Shown here: positions 1 to 9,679 of the stretch, piece by piece
Layout: every line of letters begins with the position of its first letter
Numbering within the stretch: position 1 is the first letter of the stretch
Assembly (NCBI RefSeq): GCF_025211055.1
Contig: NZ_JAOARO010000087.1
Span: 124,001-188,000 of the forward strand
Reading direction: 5' to 3'
Origin: Vallitalea sp.
GTDB lineage: Bacteria > Bacillota > Clostridia > Lachnospirales > Vallitaleaceae
DNA: 64,000 bases
Made by a program: the position numbers and the translations under genes
The notes under the pieces: generated by a model
Seen by the model: the letters and a program-made list of their open reading frames with translations, nothing else
What the model was told of the DNA's origin: nothing
Database searches by the model: none

Positions 1-1511
1 CAGCTGTGGTAGTAACGGTTATTGCATTGAGTATATTGACAATAGCACTTAATAAAACAAGAATGGTTCCCTTTGTTTCAGGATTGGAACCAAAAACTAC
101 TAACCAAGTAAAAACTTTATTACAAGAACAAGGTATAAAATATGAAGTTCGAGACAATGCTTCTTCAGTATATGTTGATAAAAAGAGAAAGCAAGATGCT
201 CAGATGGCATTAGATAGTATGGGTATCATATCAAATACTGGTATGACATATAAAGAGGCTTTTAATTCTAGTCTTAGTACTACTGAAGCAGAAAAAAGAG
301 CAAAACACAAATTAGCATTTGAAAATGAACTAGGAGATAAAATATCTGTTATTGAAGATGTTGAATCAGCTGTAGTTAAATTAGTTACACCAGATCAAGA
401 TAGAACAATATTTGATGATGTGAAAGAAGCTAAAGCATCTGCTATACTTACTACGTCACATGAACTTACAGATGAGCAAGTAGTTGGTATTGCTAACTTT
501 TTAGCATCTTCTGTAGAAAATTTAGCTCTTAAAAATGTAAGAATACTTAATAATTCTGGTGAAATGTTATACTACGGTGAAGATATTGATGCTAATGGAT
601 CAAGTCTGAATAAGAAAATTAATTATGAAGTAACAATGGAAAATAAAATAGAAAAAGATGTTTTGTCTATTTTATTAGGAGAGTTTGATGATGCTGTAGT
701 TACAGCAGATCTAATTATTGATTTTGATGCTCAGTCTTCCATAAAAGAAGAATATGCTACTCCAGAAGGACAATCAAAGGGGATACCTTCATCTGAGTAT
801 CATTATATATCAGAAGGTTCTAATCAGACACCATCTGGTATACCTGGAACAGACTCTAATAATGGTACTACCGATTACCTTGTGCCAAACAATAGTAATT
901 CTGATAGCAGTACCAAAATAGATAAAGTAGATTATGATGTGAGTAAAACTGTTACAAATGAAACTAAACATATAGGAAATATAAAATATAATGAATCATC
1001 TGTATCAATATCAGCTAAAAAATATAAAATATATGATCAAGCACTTTTGAAAAAGCAGGGTGTTTTAGATAACATATCATGGGAAGAATATAAGGCAATG
1101 AATAGCGAATCGAAGAAAATTACTATTGATGGTGACCTTATATCTCTTATCAAGAATGCTACTAATGGTTCAAAGGTTGAGATAATAGGTTATGAAGTTC
1201 CTACATTTATTCCTATTTCAGTTAAGAAGAAGCCTATTACAGATTATATCTTTATCGCTATTATTGTAATTATGATAGCATTGCTTGGATACGCAGTTTA
1301 TAAAGGTACTGAACCAGTGGAAGTTACTGAGATACAACCTGAATTATCTGTTGAAGATATGTTAGCAAGTACCAGAGAACAACAAGATCTAGAAGAGATT
1401 GAATTTGATGATAAATCAGATACAAGAATCCAAATAGAAAAATTCGTTGATGAGAAACCTGATGCAGTAGCACAGTTGCTTAGAAATTGGCTGAATGAAG
1501 ATTGGGAGTGA
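1..1511 (+). CDS. fliF: Flagellar MS-ring protein FliF, 5' end missing
   Basis: This is the C-terminal 500 or so residues of FliF, which forms the membrane MS ring at the base of the flagellum. The frame is open to the left edge, so the true start and first membrane segment lie mainly outside the window. Ring-building periplasmic domains are followed by an Asn/Ser/Gly-rich linker and a second membrane helix (about residues 413-432 counting from base 6). An acidic cytoplasmic tail ends in RNWLNEDWE, the FliG-binding end typical of FliF. It opens the fla/che operon, and fliG follows after 7 bases. I am very sure of the family. Confidence 0.97.
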   Translation, partial: AVVVTVIALSILTIALNKTRMVPFVSGLEPKTTNQVKTLLQEQGIKYEVRDNASSVYVDKKRKQDAQMALDSMGIISNTGMTYKEAFNSSLSTTEAEKRAKHKLAFENELGDKISVIEDVESAVVKLVTPDQDRTIFDDVKEAKASAILTTSHELTDEQVVGIANFLASSVENLALKNVRILNNSGEMLYYGEDIDANGSSLNKKINYEVTMENKIEKDVLSILLGEFDDAVVTADLIIDFDAQSSIKEEYATPEGQSKGIPSSEYHYISEGSNQTPSGIPGTDSNNGTTDYLVPNNSNSDSSTKIDKVDYDVSKTVTNETKHIGNIKYNESSVSISAKKYKIYDQALLKKQGVLDNISWEEYKAMNSESKKITIDGDLISLIKNATNGSKVEIIGYEVPTFIPISVKKKPITDYIFIAIIVIMIALLGYAVYKGTEPVEVTEIQPELSVEDMLASTREQQDLEEIEFDDKSDTRIQIEKFVDEKPDAVAQLLRNWLNEDWE

Positions 1512-1518
1512 TAATGAT

Positions 1519-2526
1519 ATGGCTAATAGAGATTTAAAAGGAATACAAAAAGCGGCTATATTGCTAATTGCTTTAGGTCCTGAGAAATCATCAAAAGTAT
1601 TTAAACATCTAAAAGAAGAGGAAATCGAACAATTAACTCTTGAAATAGCAAATACGAGAAGTGTTTCTCCAAAAGACAAAGAGGCTGTATTACAAGATTT
1701 TTATGAGGTGTGTTTAGCTCAACAATATATAGCAGAAGGTGGAATAGGATATGCCAAAGAGCTTCTTGAACATGCTCTTGGTTCTGATAAAGCAAAACAG
1801 GTTATTGGAAGACTTACTGCATCATTACAAGTTAGACCTTTTGAATTTGTTAGAAAGACAGAACCTAGTCAACTTCTTAACTTTATTCAAGATGAGCATA
1901 ATCAGACAATTGCACTTATCTTATCGTATTTAAGTCCATCTCAATCAGCAATGATACTTGCTTCGTTACCCCAGGAAAAACAAGCGGATGTTGCAAGGAG
2001 AATAGCTGAAATGGATAGAACATCACCAGATGTTATAAAGGATGTAGAAAATGTATTAGAGAGAAAACTATCTTCATTGGTTACTCAAGATTATACAGTT
2101 GTCGGTGGTGTTGATTCTATTGTTCAGATATTAAATTCTGTTGATAGATCTACAGAAAAGAATATTATGGAAACATTAGAAATCGAGAATACAGAACTTG
2201 CTGAAGAAATAAGGAAGAAAATGTTTGTATTTGAAGATATCTTATCACTTGATAGTAGATCAATTCAGACTATACTTCGTGATGTGGATAATAATGAGTT
2301 AGCAACAGCATTAAAAGGTGCAGGAGAAGAAGTACAAAATACTATATTTAATAATTTATCTAAGCGTTTAGCAACGATGATAAAAGAAGATATGGAATAT
2401 ATGGGACCTGTTAGACTTAAAGATGTAGAAGAAGCACAGCAAAAGATTGTTAGTATAATTAGAAAATTAGAAGATGCTGGCGAAATTGTTATCTCTAGAG
2501 GTGGAGGTGACGAGATAATTGTCTAG
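1519..2526 (+). CDS. fliG: Flagellar motor switch protein FliG
   Basis: FliG forms the top of the cytoplasmic C ring; it links FliF to FliM and takes torque from the MotAB stator. The protein begins MANRDLKGIQKAAILLIALG, a typical FliG N terminus. I chose ATG 1519 because GGGAG at 1504-1508 stands at normal spacing; an ATG 24 bases upstream lies inside fliF and lacks a site. The middle-domain FliM-binding motif, usually EHPQT, reads EHNQT here (residues 126-130). The C-terminal torque domain with its charged helix is intact. The gene's end overlaps fliH by 8 bases, suggesting translational coupling. Confidence 0.97.
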   Translation: MANRDLKGIQKAAILLIALGPEKSSKVFKHLKEEEIEQLTLEIANTRSVSPKDKEAVLQDFYEVCLAQQYIAEGGIGYAKELLEHALGSDKAKQVIGRLTASLQVRPFEFVRKTEPSQLLNFIQDEHNQTIALILSYLSPSQSAMILASLPQEKQADVARRIAEMDRTSPDVIKDVENVLERKLSSLVTQDYTVVGGVDSIVQILNSVDRSTEKNIMETLEIENTELAEEIRKKMFVFEDILSLDSRSIQTILRDVDNNELATALKGAGEEVQNTIFNNLSKRLATMIKEDMEYMGPVRLKDVEEAQQKIVSIIRKLEDAGEIVISRGGGDEIIV

Positions 2527-3271
2527 TATTATCAAATCACCATTTATAAATTATGCCTCTAATAATAAAAAGATTATTGGTGAAAATAATAAAAATAACA
2601 TCAATGATAATAATGAAGAAGATATACATACTAGTGTAGCTAAGATTAATAAATCTATTGAAAAACAAAAGAAACAAGCTGAGCAAGTTGCAAATGATAT
2701 TATAAATAAAGCAATGGGAGATGCTCAGAGTATAGTTGAAGAAGCTAAGAGAAGTGCAATAGATATTACTGAAGAAGCTTACAAGAAGGCACTAGAGGAC
2801 GGATATAAAGATGGTATTAATAAGGGTGAACAAGAAGCAATACGTTTAAAAAATGAAGCTGACCAAATATTACAACAAGCATATGACAAAAAAGAAGAAA
2901 TAATTAGTGATATAGAACCTAAGATGGTTAACATCTTAATTGAACTAGTTAAAAACCTAACTGATTATGTAATTGAAAAAGAGGAAATAATTATTTATCT
3001 AATTAAAAAAGGTTTTTCGGAAATTGAGACATTAGATGATCTGATTGTTCATATATCACCCGATGATTTTGATTATGTTAACGATAATAATGATAAGTTA
3101 TGCGAAGAAATAAGTCAAACTGTTAATGTTGAGATTATTAAAGATAATACATTAGAGTCTAATGAATGTTTTATAGAAACTAAGTTAGGAAATCTAGATT
3201 GTAGCTTTAACACTAGACTAAGTGGCTTAACATCGGATTTGAAGCTTATAGCAAATAGTTTAAATTCTTAA
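2519..3271 (+). CDS. fliH: Flagellar export apparatus protein FliH
   Basis: FliH is the stator-like partner of the export ATPase FliI and holds it in check at the export gate. Assignment rests on its place between fliG and fliI and on architecture: a poorly conserved Asn-rich start, a long Ala/Glu/Lys-rich helical region (about residues 35-130) with E-A-x-x-x-A spacing, and a compact C-terminal domain like the V-type ATPase E subunit. Translation starts at TTG 2519, with GGAGGTGA at 2503-2510 eight bases upstream, inside the end of fliG. Sequence alone is weakly diagnostic, but with the context the call is firm. Confidence 0.9.
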   Translation: MSSIIKSPFINYASNNKKIIGENNKNNINDNNEEDIHTSVAKINKSIEKQKKQAEQVANDIINKAMGDAQSIVEEAKRSAIDITEEAYKKALEDGYKDGINKGEQEAIRLKNEADQILQQAYDKKEEIISDIEPKMVNILIELVKNLTDYVIEKEEIIIYLIKKGFSEIETLDDLIVHISPDDFDYVNDNNDKLCEEISQTVNVEIIKDNTLESNECFIETKLGNLDCSFNTRLSGLTSDLKLIANSLNS

Positions 3272-3284
3272 GAGGATGAAACTT

Positions 3285-4610
3285 ATGGAAAGTATTGATT
3301 TTAACAAATATGAGACACTTATAAGTAATTCTTATATTAGACATCTAGGAAGGGTTACAAGAGTAGTAGGATTGACTATTGAGTCATTAGGTCCAAAGGT
3401 TCGAATGGGAGGATTATGTCTTATTCATTCAGGTATTGATAAAGGACACGTTTTAGCAGAGGTTGTTGGATTTAAGGAAAATAGAATATTGCTTATGCCC
3501 TTAGGGGATTTAGAAGGTGTTGGATTAGGAAGTACTGTTGAGGCTCTTGGACAAACCCTTACGGTAGCTGTTGGTGATAAACTATTAGGTAGAGTGTTAG
3601 ATGGATTAGGTAATCCTATTGATGATAAAGAAATGATCTATACTGATACAAATTACAGTATACATAATGAACCTCCAGAACCTCTTAAAAGAAAAAGAAT
3701 TAAAGAAGTATTACCTATTGGTGTAAAAGCTGTGGATGGTTTATTGACTATTGGTAAGGGGCAAAGAGTAGGTATCTTTGCAGGAAGCGGTGTTGGAAAA
3801 AGTACATTGTTAGGTATGATTGCAAGAAATACAAGTGCTGACATTAATGTCATTGCACTAATTGGAGAAAGAGGAAGAGAAGTAAAAGAGTTTATTGAGA
3901 GAGATTTAGGGGAAGAGGGGTTAAAAAGGTCAGTAGTAGTAGTTGCTACTTCTGATAAACCTGCTTTAGTTAGGCAAAAGGCTGCTAGTACAGCTACTGC
4001 GATAGCTGAGTATTTTAGAGATAGAGGAAAAGATGTTCTACTGATGATGGATTCCTTAACTAGATTTTCTATGGCTCAGAGAGAAATTGGATTAGCTATA
4101 GGGGAACCTCCTGTTAGTAGAGGATATACGCCATCTGTATTTGCTGTAATGCCGAAGCTGTTAGAAAGAGCTGGAAATGCAGAAGTAGGGTCTATTACAG
4201 GGCTTTATACAGTACTGGTTGATGGTGATGACATGAATGAACCAATAACTGATACTGCGAGAGGTATTCTTGATGGACACATTGTGCTATCTAGGAAATT
4301 AGCCTACAAAAATCATTATCCAGCCATTGATATTCTACAAAGTGTTTCAAGAGTTATGTCAGAAGTTGCAGATGATAGACATAAAGATATGGCAAACAAT
4401 ATGAAAACTGTTTTAGCAACTTATAAAGACGTAGAAGATCTAATAAATATTGGTGCATATTCTAGAGGTAGTAATGAAGATATTGATTATGCAATTGACA
4501 AGATTAAACTTGTTAACAATTACTTGAAACAAAAAACAGAAGAAAAGTTTAATTTTGATGAAGAGATAGATAAAATGGAAGAGATATTTTTAGAAAGTAG
4601 TGATAAGTAA
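3285..4610 (+). CDS. fliI: Flagellum-specific export ATPase FliI
   Basis: FliI is the hexameric ATPase that unfolds and releases export substrates at the base of the flagellum. It is related to F1-ATPase beta. The Walker A stretch GIFAGSGVGKST lies at about residues 163-174. The catalytic IGERGRE motif and the Walker B-like LLMMDSLTRF follow, and length (441 residues) is normal. ATG 3285 is preferred because GAGG at 3272-3275 is nine bases away; ATG 3276 would touch that site. FliJ starts inside the stop codon. FliH, FliI and FliJ form one cytoplasmic ATPase complex. Confidence 0.97.
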   Translation: MESIDFNKYETLISNSYIRHLGRVTRVVGLTIESLGPKVRMGGLCLIHSGIDKGHVLAEVVGFKENRILLMPLGDLEGVGLGSTVEALGQTLTVAVGDKLLGRVLDGLGNPIDDKEMIYTDTNYSIHNEPPEPLKRKRIKEVLPIGVKAVDGLLTIGKGQRVGIFAGSGVGKSTLLGMIARNTSADINVIALIGERGREVKEFIERDLGEEGLKRSVVVVATSDKPALVRQKAASTATAIAEYFRDRGKDVLLMMDSLTRFSMAQREIGLAIGEPPVSRGYTPSVFAVMPKLLERAGNAEVGSITGLYTVLVDGDDMNEPITDTARGILDGHIVLSRKLAYKNHYPAIDILQSVSRVMSEVADDRHKDMANNMKTVLATYKDVEDLINIGAYSRGSNEDIDYAIDKIKLVNNYLKQKTEEKFNFDEEIDKMEEIFLESSDK

Positions 4611-5047
4611 TGGCTAAATTTCAATTCAGGTTACAAAATATCTTAAGTATAAAAGAGAAATTTGAAGAACAAAAGCGTATGGAATTAAGCAATGCTAATC
4701 AATTACTTGAAATAGAAGAAAAAAGATTAACACAGTTTATTACTCTAAGAGATAATAATAATAACCTATATAAAAAAATGGTTAGTAATAGAGTCGCAGT
4801 AAAAGATATTAGAGATTTTGGAGAAAGAAATAAATATTACACCAATGTAGTCTTAGAACAAAATATTACTGTTACTAAGGCAAATAATAGAGTTGAATTA
4901 ATTAGAGATGAATTGAAAGAAGCTCTAATTGAAAAAAAGATGTATGAAAAGTTGAAAGAAAATGCTTATGAAGAGTATTACAAAGAAGAATGTAAAGAAG
5001 AACAAAAGCATTTGGATGAAATAGTAAGTTATAAATATAGAAAATAA
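4610..5047 (+). CDS. fliJ: Flagellar export chaperone FliJ
   Basis: FliJ is a short coiled-coil protein that sits in the centre of the FliI hexamer and couples it to FlhA. This 145-residue protein starts MAKFQFRLQNILSIKEKFEE, a typical FliJ start, and is almost wholly helical and charged, with a Glu/Lys-rich C terminus. Its ATG shares an A with the fliI stop (TAATG), so the pair is probably translationally coupled. A hairpin (5058-5080) lies just downstream. Family identity rests on the N-terminal motif, length and position. Confidence 0.93.
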   Translation: MAKFQFRLQNILSIKEKFEEQKRMELSNANQLLEIEEKRLTQFITLRDNNNNLYKKMVSNRVAVKDIRDFGERNKYYTNVVLEQNITVTKANNRVELIRDELKEALIEKKMYEKLKENAYEEYYKEECKEEQKHLDEIVSYKYRK

Positions 5048-5057
5048 ATTGACTAAA

Positions 5058-5080
5058 AAACAGTGATATTTTCGCTGTTT
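5058..5080 (+). other. Intra-operon hairpin after fliJ
   Basis: AAACAGTGA and TCGCTGTTT pair over 9 bp (one T-G wobble) around the loop TATTT. No T-run follows, so it is unlikely to be a strong terminator. It lies in the 94-base gap before the YlxF/MotE-like gene and may be a processing or stability element. Confidence 0.5.
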
Positions 5081-5141
5081 CAAAGTAACATACGTTAATA
5101 AAGCCATTATAGTTTTAGTGGACTGAAAGGAATGTACGTTC

Positions 5142-5900
5142 ATGGAAAACGAAAGTATTGAATTTAAAGAAAGTAAATCAGCTTTTGGTAAAATTATTGC
5201 AGTAATAATTGTATTAATCATATTAATAGGTGGTATCTGCGCTGTTATTAAGCTAGATATAGGTAATGTTGGAAGCAAGTATGCTCATCCAGTTTTAAAA
5301 AACATACCAATATTAAATAAAATTTTACCAAATGTGATTGAAGAAACATTGAGTGAAGATGTGACAACTGATGATAACTATGCATTTGAAAATATTGACG
5401 AAGCTATAGAAAGATTAAAGGTTACAGAAACTCTTTTGAAAGATAAAGAAATTGAAATAGAAAAACTCTCAGAAGAAATAAAATTATTACAAGACGAAAA
5501 TGTAAGGTTAAAAGTTTTTGAAGAGAATCAAGCAAATTTTGACGAAAAGAAAAAAGAATTCGATGAATTAGTAGTATTTGGCGAAGGCGTTCCAGATATC
5601 AGTCATTTTATTAGTTTTTACGAAGAGATGAAACCAGAGAATGCTGCAAAAATATATGCAGAAGCTATTCAAATTGAGAAATATGACAAAGAAATTCTAG
5701 ATATAGCATCATCATATGGACAGATGAAAGCTGCTAATGCAGCTGCTATATTAGCGAAGATGACAACTACATCTTCAAAAATGAAAATGGTTGTTCAAAT
5801 CCTTAATAATATAGATAGTGAACAGCGGGGAGCTATACTCGGTGCTATGGACACAAAGACAGCGGCAAAAATCACTGAATATATGTTTCCCAAAAAATAA
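5142..5900 (+). CDS. YlxF/MotE-like flagellar membrane protein
   Basis: A 252-residue protein with one N-terminal membrane helix (about residues 15-38), a heptad-rich coiled coil (about 85-145) and a C-terminal helical domain (about 150-250) resembling the MgtE N domain (repeats such as AANAAAILAKM). This is the layout of the MotE family, whose members help place stator proteins, and of YlxF, which stands in this same slot between fliJ and fliK in Bacillus. The start at 5142 follows GAAAGGAATG with about 8-13 bases of spacing. The role here is inferred from architecture and position, not demonstrated. Confidence 0.85.
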   Translation: MENESIEFKESKSAFGKIIAVIIVLIILIGGICAVIKLDIGNVGSKYAHPVLKNIPILNKILPNVIEETLSEDVTTDDNYAFENIDEAIERLKVTETLLKDKEIEIEKLSEEIKLLQDENVRLKVFEENQANFDEKKKEFDELVVFGEGVPDISHFISFYEEMKPENAAKIYAEAIQIEKYDKEILDIASSYGQMKAANAAAILAKMTTTSSKMKMVVQILNNIDSEQRGAILGAMDTKTAAKITEYMFPKK

Positions 5901-5950
5901 TAAGAGATATCAATTAGTATTCTCAAGTTATATGGAAGGAGGCGAAAAGA

Positions 5951-7279
5951 ATGGTTACAATGGTTGCCAATAAAATGGATTTAGCAGTTGGAGTTAAAAG
6001 TAATGTTAAAACTAACAATGAAAAAAATACTGACAGTAATTTCAATAAAATACTTAATCAACAAACAAACAATAAAATAAAACAGGACAATGGTGGGAAA
6101 CCTGGTACTAAGGTTAAACCCACAAATAATAATCAACATAAGATAAAAAATATTGAAAAGCCAGTGGAAGATGAACTTGAAAGTAAAGTCGATTTAGAGG
6201 AATTAGCAGCAGATATTGTTGAACAAGTGACTGAAAAGTTGAATATTACAGAAGAACAATTAAACGAAATGTTAGCACAGCTTAATATGACTATTTTTGA
6301 TTTGCTTTTGCCTGACAAACTTAATACTTTTCTAATGGAAATGTATAATGTAGAAGATTCACTAGAGCTATTAATGTTACCTGATGTATCAGATAATGTA
6401 AAAGAATTGAAAACAGAGCTTGGTACTCTAAGTGAAAAATGCAATTTAGAAACAGAAGACATAAAAAAGATTATTGCAGAAATGAATCAAGAAAGTGATA
6501 AAAAAACAAATAATAGGCAAGAAACAAATAATACAAAAAACACTAATAGTCAATTAACAGAAACAAATGATACAAATATTTCTAAGGAACAAGTTGCTTC
6601 AGCAGAACAAGAATCAACTAATGCTAAGAATCAAACAACAAAAATAACAGAGATAGAGATAACAGATAATAGAACTGAAAAAAATGATATGGCAAAAGAC
6701 GAAACAAAAGTAGAAAGTAATAGTAGTAAAGAGATTCCTAACAATGTACAAAATATAACAATCAATCAAAATGTACAAAAAGTAGAAGTTGTTGACCAAA
6801 GTGGTGAGAAACACATACTTACATATAACATTAATACTGAAGAAGTAATTGACCAAATTGTATCTAGTTTTAAAGTGAATCTAACTGATGATGTAAATAA
6901 GATGTTTATTCAACTTAGACCTGAACATCTAGGAAAACTTGCTTTTTCACTAAAAACCCAAGAAGGTGTTGTTACTGCTAATTTCATGGCTGAAAATCTA
7001 GCTGTAAAAGAGTTAATAGAAGCTAACTTAGCAAATCTTAAAATGTCACTGCAAGAACAAGGCATTATTGTAGACAAGCTAGAAGTAGTAGTAACTGATA
7101 ATAATATGTTTAATGAAAACAATAATCCTAAGCAATTTAATGAAAATAATAATAAGAAAAGAAGAGCTGCTAAGATGATGAAAATTAATAATGGCTTGGA
7201 TGACGATGTCGTGGAAGATAATGAGAATATATCATCTAGTGTAGAAAAAGATAATAATTCTATTGATTATTCAGTATAA
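5951..7279 (+). CDS. fliK: Flagellar hook-length control protein FliK
   Basis: FliK measures the hook and switches the export gate from hook to filament substrates by acting on FlhB. The first 270 or so residues are low complexity, rich in Asn, Lys, Thr and Glu, as expected for the secreted ruler part. The conserved Flg_hook domain lies at about residues 300-385 and contains QLRPEHLGKLAFSL and a following SLQEQGI stretch. The tail is again Asn-rich. The site GGAAGGAGG at 5934-5942 fixes ATG 5951. It is directly followed by flgD, a usual pairing because both act in hook assembly. Confidence 0.92.
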   Translation: MVTMVANKMDLAVGVKSNVKTNNEKNTDSNFNKILNQQTNNKIKQDNGGKPGTKVKPTNNNQHKIKNIEKPVEDELESKVDLEELAADIVEQVTEKLNITEEQLNEMLAQLNMTIFDLLLPDKLNTFLMEMYNVEDSLELLMLPDVSDNVKELKTELGTLSEKCNLETEDIKKIIAEMNQESDKKTNNRQETNNTKNTNSQLTETNDTNISKEQVASAEQESTNAKNQTTKITEIEITDNRTEKNDMAKDETKVESNSSKEIPNNVQNITINQNVQKVEVVDQSGEKHILTYNINTEEVIDQIVSSFKVNLTDDVNKMFIQLRPEHLGKLAFSLKTQEGVVTANFMAENLAVKELIEANLANLKMSLQEQGIIVDKLEVVVTDNNMFNENNNPKQFNENNNKKRRAAKMMKINNGLDDDVVEDNENISSSVEKDNNSIDYSV

Positions 7280-7296
7280 GGAAGGAGGGATATACT

Positions 7297-7845
7297 ATGG
7301 CAGATGGTAATGCTATTAAAGGTATCATGGAAAAATATGGTATTGATACTTTGAAAACAAATAAAAACAATAATAACTTAGATAAAGATGCTTTTCTTAA
7401 TTTATTAGTAACTCAAATGAGATACCAAGATCCACTTAATCCTACACAAGATAAAGATTTCTTGGCACAAATGGCACAATTCTCAGCTTTAGAGCAGATG
7501 AACAATTTAAACAAAAGTGCTTCAATATCTAGGGCATATGAATTAATGAATAAAGATATCTTTGCTAATGTTGTTAACCCTGTTACGTTGCAAGTAACTC
7601 CTGTGGCAGGAACAGTTAGGGGAGTATTTATGCAAAACGGTAAGGTATTTCTAAAAGTTGGCAAGGTAGATGTTCCACTTGAAAAGGTTGAAGGCGTCTT
7701 AGCTCCTATAGATTTACTAGAATTAAATAAAAAATTAGAAAAGATAAGTAAAGATATTACTAAAATACAACAGAAATATGCTCCAGAAAAAAAAGATGAT
7801 GATTCAGATAAAGACGATGCTGAAAAAACTAAAAAAAGTAAGTAG
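7297..7845 (+). CDS. flgD: Flagellar hook assembly scaffold FlgD
   Basis: FlgD is exported and caps the growing hook so that FlgE subunits can add beneath it. The N-terminal conserved stretch is clear: FLNLLVTQMRYQDPLNP followed by DKDFLAQMAQFSALEQM (about residues 29-69). At 182 residues it is shorter than enteric FlgD (about 230), as in many Clostridia, and it has a charged Lys/Asp tail. AGGAAGGAGG at 7279-7288 gives the start at 7297. Confidence 0.93.
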   Translation: MADGNAIKGIMEKYGIDTLKTNKNNNNLDKDAFLNLLVTQMRYQDPLNPTQDKDFLAQMAQFSALEQMNNLNKSASISRAYELMNKDIFANVVNPVTLQVTPVAGTVRGVFMQNGKVFLKVGKVDVPLEKVEGVLAPIDLLELNKKLEKISKDITKIQQKYAPEKKDDDSDKDDAEKTKKSK

Positions 7846-7864
7846 ATACTAATAGGTGAATAAT

Positions 7865-8257
7865 ATGAAGATTAATCCTTCTATGTATAGTGTTTCAACT
7901 AATAAGATAAAAATAAATAAAGAACTAATTAAGACTAATAGTAATTATAATTCCAAAGTTGATGGTTTTAGTAAGGTTTTACAAGAAAAATTAAATAAAG
8001 CTAATGAGCTGAATTTTTCAAAACATGCTAATATGCGTCTTAATTCAAGGAAAATTATATTTTCAGACGAACAGTTAAAGAGAATTAATGAAGGCATAGA
8101 TCAAGCAAAGGAAAAAGGAATTAAAGATTCGTTAGTTCTTATTGATGATGTAGCATTAGTTGTTAATATTAAGAATAAGACTGTTGTTACAGCAATGGAA
8201 AAATCGGAACAAGATAATAAAATTATTACTAATATTGATGGTGCTGTCATTATATAA
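7865..8257 (+). CDS. TIGR02530-type flagellar operon protein
   Basis: A 130-residue protein between flgD and flgE, where Firmicutes commonly carry a TIGR02530 family gene. Recognisable features are FSKHANMRLNSRKIIFSDEQ, a segment IDQAKEKGIKDSLVLIDDVALVVN, and a C-terminal NKTVVTAMEK that ends close to the terminus. No membrane segment or signal peptide is seen. ATG 7865 is chosen because AGGTGA (7854-7859) stands just upstream; the in-frame GTG at 7856 lies inside that site. The biochemical role of the family is unknown; association with hook assembly is inferred from position. Confidence 0.85.
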   Translation: MKINPSMYSVSTNKIKINKELIKTNSNYNSKVDGFSKVLQEKLNKANELNFSKHANMRLNSRKIIFSDEQLKRINEGIDQAKEKGIKDSLVLIDDVALVVNIKNKTVVTAMEKSEQDNKIITNIDGAVII

Positions 8258-8338
8258 ACTGGACCTCATAGAGGGGGTTTTAATCTCTGACTGACAGATG
8301 AGATTATATGACTGCACGAATAAAGGGAGGTTATTATT

Positions 8339-9655
8339 ATGATGCGTTCTATGTACTCTGGTGTTTCAGGATTAAGAATACACCAAACTAGAATGGATGT
8401 TATAGGTAACAATATTGCAAATGTTAATACTACAGGTTTTAAGTCAGGAAGAGTAACTTTTAATGAAATATTTAGTCAAACTCTACAAGGTGCAAGTGGG
8501 GCTAATGATTCTATAGGTGGTCGAAATCCTATGCAGGTAGGACTTGGTGCTAATATTTCATCTATTGATACACTAATGACTGAAGGTGCTGCACAGAGAA
8601 CTGATAATCCACTTGACATGAAAATTGAGGGTGATGGATTCTTTATAGTGAAAGATGGAGGAGGATTCAAATTTAGTAGAGCTGGTGCTTTTAGATTAGA
8701 TAATTCAGGTAATTTATGTAATCCTGAAGGCTTAAATGTAATGGGATGGGGAATTGATCCTAAAACAGGAAATGTAGTAAAGGATAAGGTTAAGTCAATT
8801 AAGATTTTATCACCAGAAAACATGTATTCTGAACCTACTAAAACTAGTAAAGCTAATTTTTCAGGAAATATTAATAAAAATGATCCTAATTTGAAAAAAC
8901 CTGAAGGAATTCTTGTATCATTTAGCATATACGATAGTATGGGATATAAATATACTGTTAATGCTAGGATAAAACCAGTAGTAAAAGCTAACGCAGGAGA
9001 TCCTGATAAATATTCAATTTCAGTAGATCCTGGTTCTGGAATAAAAGATGAAAATGGTAATAATATATCTTGTGACGATCCTAACACTACTATTGAATTT
9101 GATGAAAATGGTAAAATTCATACGCCGAATCCTGCCGAACTTACACTTAAAAATATTGATAGTACTAATAAAAAAGTTGCAGCTGATTTTGATGATATAA
9201 AAATCGATTTAAGTAACCTTACTCAAATCGGAGGGAAAACTACCGTTGAAGGTAAAGCTGGTGATTTAGATAAGTTAGAAGCTGGTTCACCAGCTGGGAA
9301 ATTAACATCTTTTGAAATTGGAACGGATGGGAAAATTCTTGCAAAATATTCTAATAGTAAAACTAAAACATTGGGACAAATCGCAGTAGCGAAATTCCAA
9401 AATCCTGCTGGTCTCCAAAAAGTGGGTAATAACTTATTTCAAGTTACATCTAACTCAGGAGAGTTTGATGGTATTGGTAAGGCAGTTAATGAGGATGGCG
9501 GTAGTCTCAATGGTGGAGTTCTTGAAATGTCTAACGTAGACTTATCAAGGGAATTTACTGATATGATTACTACCCAAAGAGGATTCCAAGCTAACTCAAG
9601 AATAATTACTGCTTCAGATGAAATGCTTCAAGAACTTGTTAATCTTAAACGATAA
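8339..9655 (+). CDS. flgE: Flagellar hook protein FlgE
   Basis: FlgE is the subunit of the flexible hook. The N-terminal D0 motif (SGVSGLRIHQTRMDVIGNNI then NVNTTGFK) and the matching C-terminal helix (LSREFTDMITTQRGFQANSR then ASDEMLQELVNLKR) frame variable surface domains. Length is 438 residues, within the usual range for Clostridia. GGGAGG at 8325-8330 gives the ATG at 8339; a second ATG follows at once and either could be used. A long perfect hairpin follows the gene (9680-9710), which may matter for the high copy number needed of hook protein. Confidence 0.96.
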   Translation: MMRSMYSGVSGLRIHQTRMDVIGNNIANVNTTGFKSGRVTFNEIFSQTLQGASGANDSIGGRNPMQVGLGANISSIDTLMTEGAAQRTDNPLDMKIEGDGFFIVKDGGGFKFSRAGAFRLDNSGNLCNPEGLNVMGWGIDPKTGNVVKDKVKSIKILSPENMYSEPTKTSKANFSGNINKNDPNLKKPEGILVSFSIYDSMGYKYTVNARIKPVVKANAGDPDKYSISVDPGSGIKDENGNNISCDDPNTTIEFDENGKIHTPNPAELTLKNIDSTNKKVAADFDDIKIDLSNLTQIGGKTTVEGKAGDLDKLEAGSPAGKLTSFEIGTDGKILAKYSNSKTKTLGQIAVAKFQNPAGLQKVGNNLFQVTSNSGEFDGIGKAVNEDGGSLNGGVLEMSNVDLSREFTDMITTQRGFQANSRIITASDEMLQELVNLKR

Positions 9656-9679
9656 TAACATTTAATAAATAATTGATAT

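Noticed and set aside
8258..8338. Possible terminator between the TIGR02530 gene and flgE
   Set aside because: TAATCTC/GAGATTA pair over 7 bp but the loop is long and no T-run follows; downstream genes must be transcribed.
8476..9087. 203-codon open frame antisense to flgE
   Set aside because: Lies wholly inside a clear hook gene; no ribosome site or family signature. It follows from codon bias of the sense strand.
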